A stretch of DNA of 64,000 nt from Patiria miniata (lineage: Eukaryota; Echinodermata; Asteroidea; Valvatida; Asterinidae): positions 12,028,927 through 12,092,926 of the forward strand of contig NW_024037063.1 in assembly GCF_015706575.1 (NCBI RefSeq). The letters are read 5' to 3'. This document shows, piece after piece, positions 1 to 14,700 of this stretch (its first letter is position 1; each line of letters starts with the position of its first letter). The notes beneath the pieces are model-generated. The model saw only the letters and a list, made by a program, of their open reading frames with translations. It did no database searches and was not told where the DNA came from. The position numbers and the translations under genes are program-made.

Positions 1-1021
1 TTTTGACCGAAAAAGATTTGTTGTTTTTATTTGACCAAAATGGTATTTATGAATGGGAATACATATGTGTTTCGTCGGTGTGAGTCTGGATGGGTGATGA
101 TTACCCTCGGCTTCGCCTCGGGTAATTATCACCCATCCAGACTCACACCGGTTTTAAACAAAGTGATATAATACCTCCTGAACACACATTCATTCCCTTA
201 TTAATTGATTGAACTGGTTAAAGCGAACTTAGTCATATCTTGGTTTCCTTGATTCTCAGAAAGATTACTATATGAATTAGAAATAGTCCTTAAAACAATG
301 ATCAAGTAACTTGGTTGAACTAAGAAACTGACCAGTGACTTTTGTGTGTGGGCAGTGAAGGTCATTTGCTCTGTATAAAACTATAGGGACTACATGTTGC
401 ATAGGCACTGTGGGGGTGTCTGTGTTAAAAGGAAAGCAATGAGTAATGCATTCAGGAGAATTAATCTTTATACAGAAAAGTTCAAAAGGAACATTGGTAA
501 TTAAAGTGTGATAATCGACTAAAAGGTAAAACAAATTGATAATTAAGAATTGACAATCTGAAAACGCTACTTAAAGCCCCCTTTCAGTGAGTGTGTGGCA
601 ATTAACGAGCGAATGATGATGTGCACGACTAAACGATATGATGTGCAAGACTAAACGTTATCAGAATAGCCTCATCCGATATTTTGCTGACCTTTTGAAC
701 AACAGTTCCAAGTCTTAACTCCCATTCATACTGGAATTTGATAATCAAAAAAAAAAAACAATAATACAAAATCCTATTTTATTCATGTACTCCATTCTTA
801 AATTAAAAAAAAAAACCTTCCTTTTTTATCATGTACTATTCCGGTAGAGTACGCTTTTTTTATATTCCAATGTGCAAATCTTATCTCATTTTTTTATGTA
901 CTGTATTCTGATATTTGTATGTATGATGGTAAATGTTTTAGTAAATTTGTATTTCTGATTTTGTACGCATTGTGACAATGTAGCCTCTGGCTACAAACAC
1001 AATGTTTAATAAAACAAAATA
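1..1021. other. Non-coding start of the window
   Basis: Apart from the foldback at 76-150, this AT-rich stretch shows only homopolymer tracts and weak ORFs. No exon of the ankyrin gene was recognised here. Confidence 0.5.
76..150. mobile_element. Foldback (MITE-like hairpin) with GGCGAAGCC apex
   Basis: A near-perfect 75-bp palindrome: CGGTGTGAGTCTGGATGGGT on the left mirrors the right arm. The apex reads CTCGGCTTCGCCTCGG, shared with two foldbacks near 41 kb whose stems are unrelated. Confidence 0.75.
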
Positions 1022-1050
1022 ATAATAATAATAATGATGACGATGATGAT

Positions 1051-1090
<40 letters not shown>

Positions 1091-1095
1091 ATGAT
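1022..1095. repeat. AAT/GAT/GAC triplet microsatellite
   Basis: ATAATAATA passes into GATGATGAC and CGATGACGA repeats. It forms the tail of the LINE remnant next to it. Confidence 0.8.
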
Positions 1096-1975
1096 TAAAG
1101 CGCACTTATCCGGAAACCCGATTAAGGCGCCTACACCCAAAACTCGTCAAGTTCCAGTCATAGAGAAATAACTAGTGAAGTAGATGAGATTTCAGTTCTC
1201 TTTTAAAGATGTTCAGGGATGTTGTTTGACGGAGTGTGGCAGGGAGTTTATTCCAAATGGCAGGTGCTGCCTTGGCTAAGGCACGTTGACCATAGCGGAT
1301 AGTTCTAGTTCTTGGTTCTGCTAGTAAGTACGAGCCCGATGATCTGAGAACCCGACCTGTTTGTTTGAGGGAGATGAGCTCACGGAGATACTGAGGAGCA
1401 CGACCGTGCAGGATCTTAAACACAAGGAGGCAGATCTTGTAACTGATCCTCTTGGGTACCGGTAGCCAATGTTCTCTCAGAACAGGTGAAATTTGTTCGT
1501 ATTTTCCACATTGCACAACGACCCGAGCTGCATTATTCAAGACACGTTGCAAACGTAATATAGACATAGCAGGTAGGCCAACGAGCAGGGCGTTGCAACA
1601 ATCGAGACGTGAAGAAACAAAAGCATGGATGGCCTGTTCTGCTGTTTCCAGGTACTTGCGGATTCTGCCTGGTGATGTTGCATAGGTGAATGTTAGCGCT
1701 TCTGCACACATTTAAGATGTGTGAATCCATATTGAACAGATGGTCGAACACAACTCCCAGATTTCGAGCAGAGTTGGAGACTGACAACCCGTGGTCAGTG
1801 ATGGTGAGATGTGGTGAGATGAAATTCGAGTAATCAAATCGAGATCTAATTATGAGAATCTGGGTTTTTTTCGGCATTGAGACGTAGAAAATTGCGACTC
1901 CTCCGTGACTGGAAGTGGCAGAGGCAGTCATGCATCTGGTTGACTGATGTGGCGGTATCACCACTAGGTGAAAAG
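1022..1975 (-). mobile_element. L2/CR1-like LINE remnant: 3' end of reverse transcriptase ORF and microsatellite tail
   Basis: On the minus strand, SARNLGVVFD (about 1775-1745) and then SRLDCCNALLVGLP, LQRVLNNAARVVV, WLPVPKRISYKI, APAIWNKLPATLR form the C-terminal part of a non-LTR reverse transcriptase (L2/CR1 type). The two parts are in different frames, so at least one frameshift lies near 1700. The 3' end (1022-1098) is a run of ATT/ATC/GTC-type triplets after a GTGCGCTTTAATC tail, as in L2-type LINEs. The 5' end is truncated. Inactive. Confidence 0.75.
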
Positions 1976-2577
1976 GCCAGGTGAAAAGACCAGGTAAAGC
2001 TTGGTGTCATCAGCATAGAGTGGAACTGAACACTGTGATGTCTGGCAATTTATACTAACAAACCGGATCTATGAGATTTCCTTCAAGACACGAAGGGCCA
2101 AATTGCGAATTTTCAAGCTTTTATCACAAAGTGCACAATTCTTGGAAACATTGGAGCTATGCCGCTCCATTATATGAAGGTAACAACACACGGACATTTT
2201 AATAGTTTTGTAAAGTATTTAATCCCTGATATTAGTCTCCTGTTGTCCAAGAGTGAATATGCAGTTTACTTGAGTGAAACTGCCCCCCCCCCCCTCCACC
2301 ATCTGACCTGAAATTAGGGATATTTAGAGATAAACTAATTCAATCGGAAAGATCCAATTTTTAGTCGAGATTCAAGATAAGTTATTTTTATCTGGCAAAG
2401 CTTCGGGTAAGTAGATAATATTTTGCAAAGCATTGTAGTTTAAAGTACGACCGACTTTTACTCAAAAACACCTAAAATCCCGGTTTTACTATTTAGAAAG
2501 AAGAAAATGGGTCCGGAGCTTCTGTTACAATAATATGTTACATAAATATATATATTTATATATATCTCCTTGCAAAG

Positions 2578-2736
2578 AACAATTGCGAAAAAGAACTCAA
2601 ATACATGAAGGATAAGACGGCACTGCTTCTGGCCGTAGAGAAACAACACGCCGAATGCGTCAAGGCTCTACTTGACAACGGTGCTGATGTGAACGCCCAG
2701 GACTCAAGGGACCAATCCTGCTTCCATTTAGTCATG
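2578..2736 (+). CDS. Ankyrin exon A1
   Basis: First exon visible, 53 codons, phase 0 to 0, acceptor TTGCAAAG and donor GTAAGA. It encodes an ankyrin repeat with [20 protein letters not shown] and NGADVNAQD. Later A exons also begin with two residues followed by cysteine (here NNC), which sets the start of the exon. Confidence 0.8.
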
Positions 2737-5700
2737 GTAAGAAGTGTAAGTGCTCAGTGTTTCTAAACAGGGGCAGCATTCCTAGATAAATCTAAAAATT
2801 TGACAATAAAAACATCAGTGGACATTTCAACTCATTAGCTGTTTAGGGGTACATGCTCCGAAACAGCTCTTGCGTTGGTTAAGATTTCTTTTCTCATTAT
2901 TCAGACTCCTCTCAATAGGTTTTGTACCCGTATTTCTTCTGACCATACATTTTGGCTTTTCATGAGACCGATAGACTGCAGACTGGGCCCATACTTAGAC
3001 AACGACCCAGATCTGTTCTTAGAAGATATTCGTCACGATGACGTCATTATGTGTCAAGTTACTTAACATTAAACATGCATTTTGTGGCCATAGACTTTCT
3101 ACGCACTCGGTTGGCATGGTAAGCTCAATATTTTTATAAGGTTACAGGGTATCACTACCGGTCCTGAAGGCCTCTTTGGTCTTGACTCACAGAGGCGTCG
3201 TAAAGTTAATTCCCCAAAGGGGGAGGTAACTGCTTTACTTTGACCCATTTATGGTTGATTGAATATTACATGTATTTTCATTGTGGTTTTCTTACAGGCC
3301 TTTGTATGTTTTATCCGACTATATTGATCCCAATGCCTTGATTTTCTGCAAGTTTTCTTTTTAGTTGTGCAGTACTTTTTTTCTGTTTATTGTTCAAACA
3401 AAAATTGTACGTGTACCTATAGATGTGTTAACACATGAACATCTAACGGACGTCCGTTATTTCAAACAGCCGAAACAAATTTTGTTTGTCCACAAACACA
3501 ATTTTAGCTTGAAAGCGGAAATGTATTGTTTCTGTTCTGATTTTTGTCTGTTTCGGCACTTTGTTTTCGTTAAGATTTTTTTTTGCTTTTTGGCTTTTCC
3601 GGAAAGTTGCGGAAAAGCCTTTGTTTTTGTTCTGATTTTTTTTCTTTCTTCCGATTGTCTTGAAACTTGGGGGTAGGTAGATACTGTTAATAGTATGGAA
3701 AATCTGAAGTGAAGTCAAGATGAAGTCATCAGCTTTTGTTTTTAAATTAATTTATAAACCTTTTACATTTTCTACTAATACAAAGATTTGACATTTGAGG
3801 GTTTTTTAAATGCGGAAAAGCCTATGTCCTGTTCATCGAACGTGCATAGCTCTAATTCTCTTTGTCATTGTAAATTTAGTCTCTAATGCAGGAATTAACT
3901 TTCAGTCAGCAACTTAATGACATTGTTTTTTTTTAATTGACAGAACCAGGGTGCTGTGTCGTCCGTAATTTTTCAGCTGTTACTGGAACGCGAGGGTGCT
4001 GACTTCACACTGAAAAACAACCAGGGACTCAGTTGTTTGCATTTTGCTGCACATTCAGGAAATACGCCGTACGTACTTTAATCATACAGTACAAGATACA
4101 AGATGCAAATCGATATGTGCCTTAACTGATTCCACCTTTTTTGTATTCAAAATGTCTCTGTTATGATATGGACATTTGTGGCAAATGCATGTATAACCCT
4201 TCGCTTATCTAGGTGTCGGGCAGCCGTGTTAGTTAGTCGCCACTGATGATAACACTCACTGTTTAAAAAATGTCAGAATTTTGAATAAACAGCAACAAAG
4301 TAGTTCATCTACAGAGTATAAGGCATAATGCCAAATTTACAGTCGTTGTATTCGAATTATTTTTTATTGGAATAATGTAGTGCGATCGAGAAGATTTTGG
4401 AAGTCGTGCCGTGGTTGATCAACCTGCCACAAAATGACGGTATGACTGCGCTACACATCGCTGCTAACAAGGGCTTTACAGACACGGTAACGAGCCTTGC
4501 AAAGAAGGTAATGAAAATGGAATTGAATGTTCTAAAAAAAGGTTGCAGTATCACTATTTCAAAGCCATGAAATATTCCTGCTTTCATTGTAGTACAGTGT
4601 AACTTACTTGACGATAGCCACATGGTTCACCGATTTTTAATGTGTTGAAAGCAGTACGATCATTGAACATGTTGAGACTTTATGGTGCTGATATACGTGG
4701 CGGATAATAGCGCGGATATTATCTCATATTCATGAATTGTTTAACTAATAAATGTTTCTTATTAAATATTTCAACCGTTTAAGGGGGCTATAGTCACCGA
4801 TAATAGCTCGCGCCTTTAGCGCCGGCCTTATCGGCGACCACGCCCCTAACTGGCTTTAAACAAAACGTTTATAACTGCTCCATCACATTGTTATTTCCTT
4901 GGTCCGAATAAGGAATTATAACATCAAACTTGAGCCGATACCTTACAAAACCTCTGCGGAGGAAACTTTTTGTGTGAAGGTTGTTTTTGTTTTGGTTTCA
5001 AGGATAACTGCTCAAAGGGTCTCAAAAACAACAACGGAGTGACGGCACTGCATCTTGCTGTTGTCCAGATGCACTACGAATGCATAGAGATTTTGCTTAA
5101 TCACGGTGCCGATGTGAACGCCCAAGATAAGGAAGGTAACACTAGCCTCCATCGTTGCATGATGACAGCCACCTTGGATGCAAAACTCCGCCCAACAAAC
5201 CAGGTGGGTTTTGTTTACATTCTTAAATCGACAGAATTCGTGCTACCGTACTGTGCGTATTTTTTTTTAATACCAGTTAATTCCTCAATCATTTCCGTCA
5301 AATATTTTCATTCTCCGGCCAGGGATTTCATATTGGAACCTAACTAGAAAGCGTGATAATTGCCTCTTTAGCCTGTGATGAACCCTTGATCTATGTTTTT
5401 AGGAACCAAACTCCAGACTCCAGCCAACTTCCACAGGATTTGTATTGTCCGGCTCTTACACCACTTTTGAAACTCTAGCCGACTGTTTTCACAAGGCAAT
5501 CATTCGTCCTGTAATTTGGCCTTTTCTTGAAGCCTGGGAACAAGTGGCAGTATTTGTGTTCATTTTTTTCGATATGTAGGTTCACAATTGTGGTGTAGGT
5601 AGGGGGGCCGCTAAACGAATACACCTAATGGCTTCTCTTTAGACTTTTTAAGGGCTTTGAGCAGTGCCAAAAATGTGGAATTGGGTATGTATTCATCTAT

Positions 5701-8700
5701 GTAAATATTTCGATACGTTGAGAAGCGATTGTGTTCACCCACAGTTTACACAGAGTTTACCTAAAACGCCTGCTGAAGGTTAATGTTCACATTCAACATG
5801 CAGTACGGTTTATCAGCTTCTCTTCGGAAGGTGCATAACCCAGGCTATTCAAAATAGGATACCTTTTATCCTAAAGTATCATTCGTATGTTTATTTTGCT
5901 TTAATGAATTTTTCCCGATTTGGGGCGAGTGCAATTCTTTGAACAAAATGGCTTTCATATTATGCTCATGTGAATCCGCCCCGCAAGAGTCGATTTATTG
6001 TTTTGTGAATAAATAATTCAATAACTGAATGTCGGTGCATTTTTTTATCGTTCGATGGCTCATTTAAAAGTGAATAACTTTTGTATTGATAAATAGGAAA
6101 ATAGAAATGAAAAGAAATCTATTTTACGATGTGAAACGGGTATTAAACGCATCTTCTGCATTATTGCCAATTTTTCAAACTGTAGGCGTAATCCTTATTA
6201 CGTCTGCATCTGACAACGTCAAACCTTTAACGAAATATAACTTTTATTACTGCACAATTATCTTTTTTTACAGGAAGAAGGAGATGCAGTCTTTTCAGCC
6301 GTTTTAAAGAATGACAGACCAATAATCAAATTGTTGGTAAAGCATCCTAAAGCTGATCTGGGACGGCAAAACAAAAACAATTTCAACATTTTACACCTGG
6401 CAGCGATCCTAGGAAATAGGTTGTAAGTTTCTTACGTAATAAACTAATGACATTATATTGGATGTTTGCGTTTTATACGGACTGTAGTTGATAATCAAGT
6501 GAATATCTGGATAACATTTCGCTAAACGGAATATTCGAAAAATGTGAGCCGTATCAAGGAGATGAAAGAAATGAGATATCATATCTCTCAAATATCACAT
6601 TCTTAGGACAAAAACACGTCAGTGAAACCACGAAGCAGTACGCACGTACATACCACTAACAACGAGCAATCGGAGAAAACGGCATCTAAAGTTGAACGCT
6701 TTTTAGACTAACACTTTCCTTCAAAACTGCAGTTTATTTTAGTTGGGTTTCTCGTTGTGGACACTTGCTGTATTGAAATTATTAAACTTGCTGTTTTGAT
6801 CCGTTTGTATATTAAATCAACAAGCGATAAAACAAAAAAGGTGAGTGCTTGTTCGTGAAACCGAAAAAGCTGCGAAATTTAACCACGAATCTTTGTTTTC
6901 AGGAAGTAGTAAGCCAATGTACATGTATTACAACACAACGTAAGTGCTACTTCGTGAAACGGAGGTCAGAGGGCGCGCTCACACAAGGAGAGTACTACTT
7001 CGTGAAAACGTTTTTGCTAGCATTTGAGCACTGTTTGCGCCATGCATTACAATGGTAAATGGAACTTGCGTACTACTTCCTGAAAACAAAAATTGGCACT
7101 TTAGCGCAAAAGATGCAATGGATAATTAGCGTAAGCTCTTGAATCTTTGAAACTTCATGCAATGGTATGGTCCTTGATGAATACAGTATATAAATGTAAA
7201 AAAAAAATGAAAAACTGAGAACAGAAAAAAAACATGGTTTACATGTGGAGTGCTACTTCATGAAGTCGGTGATGAACCACATGATTTTGAAGCTTCTAGT
7301 TGTAATCATCATCTGATTCTGTCTATTACCAGCTAGTGAGCTATCTCGTAAGACAAATATATGTCGTTTCGCACATGATATTCCTTTTACCTCAATGAGG
7401 AAAATCGAATTTTCGAATAATCGATCACATTCAAGCTTCACTAATGGAAAGTGTACAACACTTACAAATACCTCTGTATCTTTAACAACACCATTTTATG
7501 AGTACGTAAGCGCACCAGGCATATAATGTGAGTAGAAAAACAATTACTTTGCACCAAATTATATTTTATGTAAGACTTCAGACATTAAATAGACAGTTCC
7601 CTATCAAATGCATTTGGGGACGCGATGCATTTAAAATCTTGTGGAGTACGGTGGAAATTGTGCAATTTAATATATTTTTAGGAATATCTTCGAATTTGGA
7701 TTATTGCAAACTGTTGTGTGACGCACCAAGAACTACCATATATTTTTTTTTATCCAGAGTGCCATTGAGGGGAAATGTTGCAGAAACTTTCACCCATGTG
7801 AACTTAAAATAAAAATAAAATGCGGAGTGGATGGCTTCGATGCTGCTGTGCAATGTGATGGTTACGATTTGGGGGTACACGACAGCTGTGCTGATATTGA
7901 CATAGTTTTGGCCCAAGACGTCATTGATCAAGAGCGATATTAGCAATAATGTGCCTTGCATAATTGATTGTTTACGTCTCTCACTAACGTATTGGTCATT
8001 TCGTAGCAATGGGAGCGTGGCTGTTTTATGTAAATAGCACCGTCTGAATTCGAACAAAACGGCAGTTCCCATTTGCCGCAGTGGTCTCGCCCTCGCGCGG
8101 GGGGTATCACTGCGTTGCATAATTAGTAATGATGCTTGCTCACCGCACGTATAGCGCGAATGTTTACAACCGTCTGGCAAGGCATTGAAACAATTTTTCG
8201 ATGGCTGATTGGTTACCGCTGATACGAAATGGTCAAGACGTTAGTGCGAGTTGGCTCGCTGGTTTAATTGTTGTGCCATAAGAGGGCTTGCTATGCACCG
8301 TCCACTATCGATCACTAGCGTGTACGCCCAAGACTACTTTTGACTAGACAACCCATGAGCCTCTAGCCGACAGTGACGAGCTTTGGTTCTGTCCCAACAG
8401 TGCTGATAACAACAGTACTGACGAACATTTATCGCTGCGAAGTGACGATTTTCGGGACTCGCATGATGCTACCCAACCAAATCCGTAAACCAACAACTAA
8501 CAACAAACCAGGAAACCCTTTCTCCGCCGTCTAGTTATCAACTGTCTGAACATTAAGCATTGATCTGCATAACCCAGGCATGATCTGTTGGACAGAATAT
8601 TGGCTGAACTCCAGAATAAGTAGTGCACAAATATTCCCGCCCAACTTTACAGTGATCCGGAAAGACAGGACAACAACAACTCAAGGGGGGTGTTTTCCAC

Positions 8701-11700
8701 GCCATTGGGAGTGATCTTACCTGTACTCATCGTAAAGATCTGGACTCTGATTGCGAAGTTGTTTGGCGTGATTTGGTCATGAAAAACACCCCCAAAAAAC
8801 ACTTCTACAAAAAGGCAACTTCTACAGAACATCCGAGGACAACACATCAGGTGTAAGAATCAATGTAATTAACAACACCATCCTGAACTTAGGAGATCAA
8901 TCCAACAGTAACAATCTACTACTTGTGTGAGATTTCAACCTGCCCAACATAGACTGGTCCACAAGTACACTCGACGGCAACCATAGTGGAAACAAATCAG
9001 CTGCCGAACAACTCATTAAACCGAGGACAATACAGGTGCTGGAATCGATGAGATCAACAACACCATCCTGAACTTAGGAGATCAAACCAACAGTAACAAT
9101 CTACTACTTGTGTGAGATTTCAATCTGCCCAACATAGACTGGTCTACAGGCACACTCGAAGGCAACCGCAGTGGAAACAAATGAGCTACCGCACAACTCA
9201 TTAAACTGTCTGAAGACCATAACATAACGTTCTTGACTTGGTATTCACCTATAACTCTAACATAAAAAAAAAATGTAACTGTTATAGATGGTATATCCGA
9301 TCATGATGCAGTTTCAGTAGAATTAGATCTGATACCCAACAGAGAGCGCAAAGTTAAGCGGAAGAAATTCCTGGTGGATAAGGCGGACGTACACGATGGC
9401 GATAAGTGATCACATCCAACAATTGTCCACCCTCTACGTCGACCAGCTTACTACTTCCAGCGCCAAGCAGAAGTAGGATGCCATTAAAAGTTGTGTCTCG
9501 GAGCCATGTAAAAAAAGATTGTTCCCAGCAGTATGACAAGCTCAAGGTTCAACCTTCCTTGGTTTGGCAGAGCCCTGCATAGACAGTGCAGGAAAAAGCA
9601 GAGGCACAACTGTGTCAAGAAGACTAAGTCTGGCCAAGATTGGGGAACCTTCTGTTCAGCCAGAAGGACACTTACCAGAGCTCCAAAACGCCCTTACTTG
9701 AAATAAGCAAACACAGCTTGCTGCAGCCAAAACCCAGAAAGTCATCAGAGTCATCAGGCGGCATATGTGGAGCTGCTCAGAAGATGTGAAATCCACGGCA
9801 TATCTATCTTTGGTGCGTCTTTAACTTGAGAATGCTGTGACTGCGTGGGACCTACATCCCGAGTGCAACGCCAAATCCCTTGACAGAGTCTAGTCCAAAG
9901 ACAGGCAGGAAGAGTCTGCACAAAGAATTACAGTAGGGAAGAGGGAACAGTCAATGGAATCCTGGAGCACCTCACGAGCAGAGCACCTCACCTTAACACA
10001 ATAAATACCAGGGGCACCAACAGATTTCTATAAACGACATGCGACCAAGAGACACATATGTCAACAATTTCCTTTTTTTCGATTTCGATTTTTTTCACAC
10101 TATTTTGTTTTAAAATATTTCACTTAATCATTTTGACATTTTAATTTTCAAATTACATAAATGATGCAAGGGGCAGATATCTCGACGGTTACATTTTGTG
10201 TTTTCACGAAGATACACACACATTTTGGCCCCTTGAACGCGTACAAAACCTCAGCTGCGCACGCGTACACACGCTTGCCCATTCCATATGGAAAACACAT
10301 TAGACAGCAAGGGCCAAAATGTAGGAAACTACAATTTTCGTTTTTACGAAGAGACACATATCATTACTAATAATTCTAATCACTGGGCTCACGTAAACAG
10401 TTGGTGTGACATTCTCGAGTGAATTTTACCGACTCAACATGAACCAGAACCTGAACCAGAACCAAAAATGTCGTTTTGATGATGTTTTCATGTTTTATAA
10501 TCTTTTGTTATTTTCTCCTCTCATTTAGTGGTGTTCAGACTGTGTTGGAAAAAGCACCATCTTTGATCAATTCCATCGCGACCGATGGGCTAACAGCACT
10601 ACACTTCGCTGCCTCTAACGGCAAAACAGATATAGTTTTGACCCTAATTAAACAGGTACAAAGCTACATTATCGTAACGAGTTCTACAAGAACTTGAGAA
10701 CTTGAATAAAACTGTGTATTATTCGACAGTGTTCTCAATTACATTTTGTTCTCATTTTCATTTGAGCAACATTTGGGACTGAACATCCAAGAGAATAGAT
10801 TCATTTCACCATATCTGATACTGGAATCTACAATGCACATAACTTGCGAAAGTTGTACGTTATACTTACAAACTAAGTCTTTGATACTAAAATAAATAAC
10901 TCTCAGACACAAAGCTAAAATGATCTTTCAAGATACTTTGCTATTGAAGCTCACTGCAAATAAAACCGTCATTTGTATTATAGGAGAAGTGTAAGAAGGA
11001 TCCGAAAAACTTAAAGGAAGAGACTCCGCTACATTTAGCCATACAAATGGGTCACTTCGAGTGCGCCGACGCTCTCATAAAGAATGGTGCTGACGTGAAT
11101 GCCCAAGACAAAGATGGTAACACCGGTCTTCATCGTTTAATGATCCAAGTATCATTGCAAGAAAGCCTGAGTACTACACCGGCAGGACAGGTTAGTTCGT
11201 CTTCGACCAAACACAATCGCGCATTGTTTTATGTCACGACCAAATAACTTTCTTTTGCTTTAAAACTTGACTAACTTTGAGCAAACAGTACATTGAGGGA
11301 AATGTAATCATAAGAAAGCAATCAACAAAAACAAATCCACAATACCACAAATGAAATTTTAAAACTGGCTTGATTCAATCGTTTTTACTTAATTCATTTT
11401 TACTAGGTTTTAACCGATTTCACAAAAGTCTTTGTAATTCAATGCTTGATGATTTCATGACTTAAAAGTGAGTCTCAACTCGTGGAATAAAGTTTAATGT
11501 TATGCAAAGTCTCATGTTCACGAAATGCACCGTTTGGAAGAATAAGCTTCTGAGAAAATATTTTTTTACGAATGGAGGAAACAAAGCATTGGGAATCTCA
11601 ACAGTTTGAAATGGCTATTTCGAGTTCGGATCAATTTTCCTTGTCATTTCGAGACTGGGTACCATACGATATTAATGGCAAAACATGAGTACAGATTTCC

Positions 11701-14700
11701 TTGAGAAATACTTTCCCTCAATATTTTTATTTCTATAACAGGATATGGCAGAAGGAGACACTGAAATTTTCGCGGCCAGATTGCAAAGCAACGTGTCAAC
11801 TATCCAAATGTTGTTGAAACACCCTAAAGTGGACCTTAAAATGAAAAACAACAAGAGCCTCAACTGTTTTCTTCACGCGGCTTTTTATGGGAACAATTCG
11901 TAAGTAAATTGTTTATTACCGCCTTTCGAAACTAATCAGGTTTCACGTGAACCGAAGAGTGGATTTCGAAAATCTCTTAGATATGGCGAGCAGTATAAGC
12001 CGGGTATTTTTTTTCAAATGTACTTTTTTAACAATGTCTTATCTTGATTCATATTGCGTCATTTTTTTTAGAGGGATGGAGAGGATTTTGGAAGTCAATC
12101 CATCGTTGATCAACAGCACAACAATTGACTGTACCTCGGCGCTTCATATCGCTGCCGGTAATGGCTTTTCTGACATAGTGAACACCCTTCTTCAGCATGT
12201 AAGGCTTCGTTTAATTTTGTATCCAATTTTGTTTCCAATTAATGAAACGACATTTAGGATGTTGTCCCATTTAAGTGCGAGTTATTATGTTCACCTTACA
12301 AATTTATTAAATGTTTTATAGTGGGAAATTCCGCAAAAGCACACATTAGTTTGTTATATAGTAGGTGTTAATTGGCAGGTTTTCCACTCTTGTTAAGCTT
12401 TTGTTAACTGTTATTATAGCTTGTTCTTTTGTAATTAGTTCAGATATATAATGTTTGAATCAGGACAACTGCAGGAAAGATGCAAAACGCACTGATGGGC
12501 GCACAGCATTACACCTAGCAGTTGAATTTTGTCGCTACCAGTGTGTGCAGATCCTACTTGATAACGGTGCCGATGTGAACGCCCAAGATAAAGAGGGCAA
12601 CACTAGTCTCCACCTCATTGTGGATTTGATTTTCAAAAACCCTGCAAACTCAACGGCAAATATGAAGGTTTGTTTTTATTGCTTTGTCTTCTGTCAGTCT
12701 AACGTTGAACTTGTCCAACTGTTCCCCAAGCAACAGATGCCTTTGCAAAAATCATGCTTCTAAAAAAGTGGTAACAATATTGAAAATGACGTGTGGTCAT
12801 ACTCTCTGATGAAGCATGTTTGGTCCGTCGTTCTTTGTCGTGCATGTGTACATGCACTACAGAGTGGTGCAAAAAGAAGGAAACCCACATTGAACAGGAA
12901 TTTTAACCTACTTACTTCAAGGGCGGATCCAGGGGGGGCCAAAGGGGGCCATGGCCCCCCCCCCCCCAAAACGAAACCAATTTTTTTTTTTTTTTAATGT
13001 GACATCGCAATAAAGGCAGGCAATGAGTACACCACCATCTTTTCCTCAAAAAAATTGGTTAAAGTGGTCAGAAATTGCCTCAGATCGCACCACAGAGCAT
13101 CTAGAATCCAAAAAATTTTCGGGGCCCTCGCGGGCCCCGAACCCCACGCCGTAATTTTTTAGACCCACTTTTGGGGGGGGACCAAAATTTTTTTGGGCCC
13201 CCCCCCCAAATTGTGTTCTGGATCCGCCCTTGACTTACTTCACTTATTTGAACTATTGACATCGACCGAAAGAAATGTATCATTCATCTTTAGAATATAG
13301 TTCCCGTATCGATAATGTGAATACCGGGATTCAGTCTGTTTGCAAGCAGGTCTGTTTATGCCCCTCCAGAAAAAAAATTTGTCCCAGGATTTTAGACGTC
13401 CATAAAGATGTTGATTGGTTAACAAAAAAAATTGAATATTTGTTAAAAAAATTAATTTGTTGAAGAGCACAGGGAACGCCACTTTCTTGTTTAGGTCCAT
13501 GTTAAAGTTAATACACTGAATATTGATATTTTTAATGTTCATTTGCTTTTCATTATTCCGAGAATTGTTAATGTGCACATTGTTCCAGTACGATTTATTT
13601 TTTATTTTTTTATCGTTTTATTTTACCAGGGTAGCCCCATCAGTTATCTATAAAAACTGTTCTCCCTGGGCCCCTAAATGTTCATTTGGTTATAGTTGAC
13701 CGTTGCTCTCTCAAAGTGTTCAATTTCAGTAGGCAAAATATATCGCCTTAACTTTGTTTAGCCTGTCTTATATCCAGGACGGTGGAAAAGTGTCGGTCTT
13801 GAACATTGCGAAAGATGACCAAAAAATTATCGAGTTGCTGGTACAACATCCAAATGCTGACCTCCGATTGGAAAACGACGAAGATTTCAACTGCTTACAG
13901 TATGCGGCCCTCAAGAACAACAGCTTGTAAGTCCGTTTGTCAGTCTTGACCGTGTTAATGTGTGCTTTAAAACATGATTTTGCGTGTCTATGATGTGGCT
14001 ATTTTTCTTATGTTAATCCCAGCAAAGAAAAAATGAACGTGGATCCAAAGAAAACGGTAAAAAAAACTTCGGATTAATTAAAATTATTACAAGCATTTTG
14101 AAGGACACCGACTCTACATTTTATATACATATTACGGGGTGGTATTTTTTGTAAATGTCATAAATTATGGTGGTGATAATTTAGGTTTATTTTCCTGTAG
14201 TGCCGTGGACACGATGTTGAAGTTTAATCCTTCGTTGATCAACACAACTGGGAGTGAAGATCTTACGGCACTTCATATTGCCGCATCTAATGGATTTGTA
14301 CAAGTACTGTCAGCCCTTCTGGAGGAGGTAGGAGCACTATTGTAAATCAAATCTTGCCTGATACATCCCCTTATAAATCATGGGCACTTTTTGCACCTAT
14401 AAAGATGAACCGGGGATCAATAAAGCGGACAATAAGTACCACCTTAGCCACTCTGAACTTAGATTTCGACTTAATTTGAAAACCAAAACCACATATTCTC
14501 ATTATGTATGTCGGCTTACATGTTGACTTATACAGTTTTCTATCATGCATAGTGTCAACAGGTGTCAAAGGGTGTTCACCCCCTCCCACCCAATTGCAAT
14601 TTCCCACTTTAGAAATGTTTGAAGAATTTTATCATCATTTCCTTATTTGTCGACACAATTCTTTGTCCTTCGGATATCGATTGATTAGATTAAATAATTG

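Noticed and set aside
1452..1685. Plus-strand ORF opposite the LINE remnant.
   Set aside because: It is antisense to the reverse-transcriptase frame, which has recognisable motifs.
7701..8180. 159-codon minus ORF in an ankyrin-gene intron.
   Set aside because: No domain, no codon-like pattern and no convincing splice partners; a chance ORF is likelier.
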